From contig JBMFHR010000045.1 of assembly GCA_049976725.1 (NCBI GenBank), positions 1 to 6,585 on the forward strand: a DNA stretch of 6,585 nt, written 5' to 3'. Positions 6,328-6,585 of the stretch are shown piece after piece. The translations under genes were made by a program, and so were the position numbers. The notes under the pieces are model-generated. The model was not told where the DNA came from, searched no databases, and saw only the letters and a list, made by a program, of their open reading frames with translations. Within the stretch, counting starts at the first letter, position 1, and the number at the start of each line of letters is the position of its first letter. This stretch comes from Conexivisphaera sp049976725 (GTDB taxonomy: Archaea > Thermoproteota > Nitrososphaeria > Conexivisphaerales > Conexivisphaeraceae).

Positions 6328-6339
6328 AAAGCTTAAAAA
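6328..6339 (+). promoter_or_regulatory. BRE/TATA-like promoter of the cyclase-family gene
   Basis: AAAGCTTAAAAA lies in the gap before ATG6363. The AT core (6332-6339) is centred about 27 bases upstream of the ATG, so the message would be leaderless; no SD site is seen. It resembles the 5444-5453 box, suggesting the same promoter class. Confidence 0.6.
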
Positions 6340-6362
6340 CGAACTGGCACGACCTTGGCTCG

Positions 6363-6585
6363 ATGTCGGATCAATTCCTAGCCGACCTAGCCACGGAAAT
6401 GGCCGATATCCTGGAGAGGAGCCTGCACGGTGGCCTCAGCAGGAAGGACCTGGGGGTCGCGGGGGACATCGTGAAGCCGAGGCCCCTGAAGTTCTGGGGA
6501 CACGAGGTCGAGATATTCGACCTCTCCCATCCGTTCGGCGCGCAGTCGGTCATATGGCCGACCGCGAATGGCTCCCCGGAGTTCA
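6363..6585 (+). CDS. Cyclase-family (kynurenine formamidase-like) metal hydrolase, N-terminal part
   Basis: The first 74 residues are visible; the gene runs off the window. Residues 52-63 (IFDLSHPFGAQS) and the following VIWP match the opening strand of the cyclase family (PF04199): DLSHP followed by a short loop and a W-P pair. These metal-dependent enzymes hydrolyse cyclic amides, N-formylkynurenine or, in some cases, cyclic diketones. The diagnostic metal motif HxGTHxDxPxH lies beyond the window, so activity cannot be judged. About 50 residues precede the domain, starting MSDQFLADLATEMADILERS; they look helical and are longer than the few residues most family members carry there. ATG6363 is chosen from its 27-base distance to the TATA-like box. 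Placed after a transhydroxylase, it may be a ring-opening hydrolase such as a dihydrophloroglucinol cyclohydrolase. That is an inference from context. Confidence 0.75.
   Translation, partial: MSDQFLADLATEMADILERSLHGGLSRKDLGVAGDIVKPRPLKFWGHEVEIFDLSHPFGAQSVIWPTANGSPEF

Overview
This 6.6-kb, strongly GC-rich window reads as DNA from an archaeon, most likely a thermophilic Thermoproteota-type lineage. Three things support this. Isoleucine is often ATA and arginine AGG. Short AT-rich TATA/BRE-like boxes sit about 27-28 bp upstream of the first codon of three genes, giving leaderless transcripts. The genes inside operons instead use overlapping start/stop codons or a Shine-Dalgarno site. I cannot name the genus. 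All genes are on the + strand. I see no tRNA, rRNA, CRISPR array or insertion sequence.

Layout. (1) Positions 1-1800 hold the end of an unidentified gene, a FecCD/BtuC-type membrane permease and its ABC ATPase, joined by ATGA and TGATG overlaps. The ATPase has no in-frame stop where the family normally ends. (2) Positions 1800-1887 are an AT-rich promoter region with a TATA box and a 7-bp-arm inverted repeat lying between the box and the predicted transcription start. (3) Positions 1888-5429 encode two subunits overlapping by ATGA. They are an 883-residue molybdopterin oxidoreductase without an Fe-S cluster and a 297-residue subunit with 12 cysteines (three [4Fe-4S]) and a C-terminal beta-barrel. 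Together they match the pyrogallol-phloroglucinol transhydroxylase (AthL/BthL) known from Pelobacter acidigallici. (4) Positions 5478-6272 encode a crotonase/enoyl-CoA hydratase with its own promoter. (5) Positions 6273-6362 are an AT-rich gap with a terminator-like stretch and another promoter. (6) Position 6363 to the window end is the start of a cyclase-family (kynurenine-formamidase-like) metal hydrolase.

How the genes may work together. A transhydroxylase that moves hydroxyl groups on polyhydroxybenzenes without O2, a cyclase-family hydrolase of the kind that opens cyclic diketones, and a beta-oxidation hydratase would fit an anaerobic polyphenol-degradation locus in an archaeon. The phloroglucinol reductase and thiolase that would complete the route are not in the window. 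The molybdenum site and most remembered catalytic residues of the transhydroxylase are kept, but three remembered pocket residues are changed, so the true substrate may differ from pyrogallol. The ABC importer next door could supply molybdate/tungstate, iron or cobalamin. Its substrate cannot be read from the sequence.
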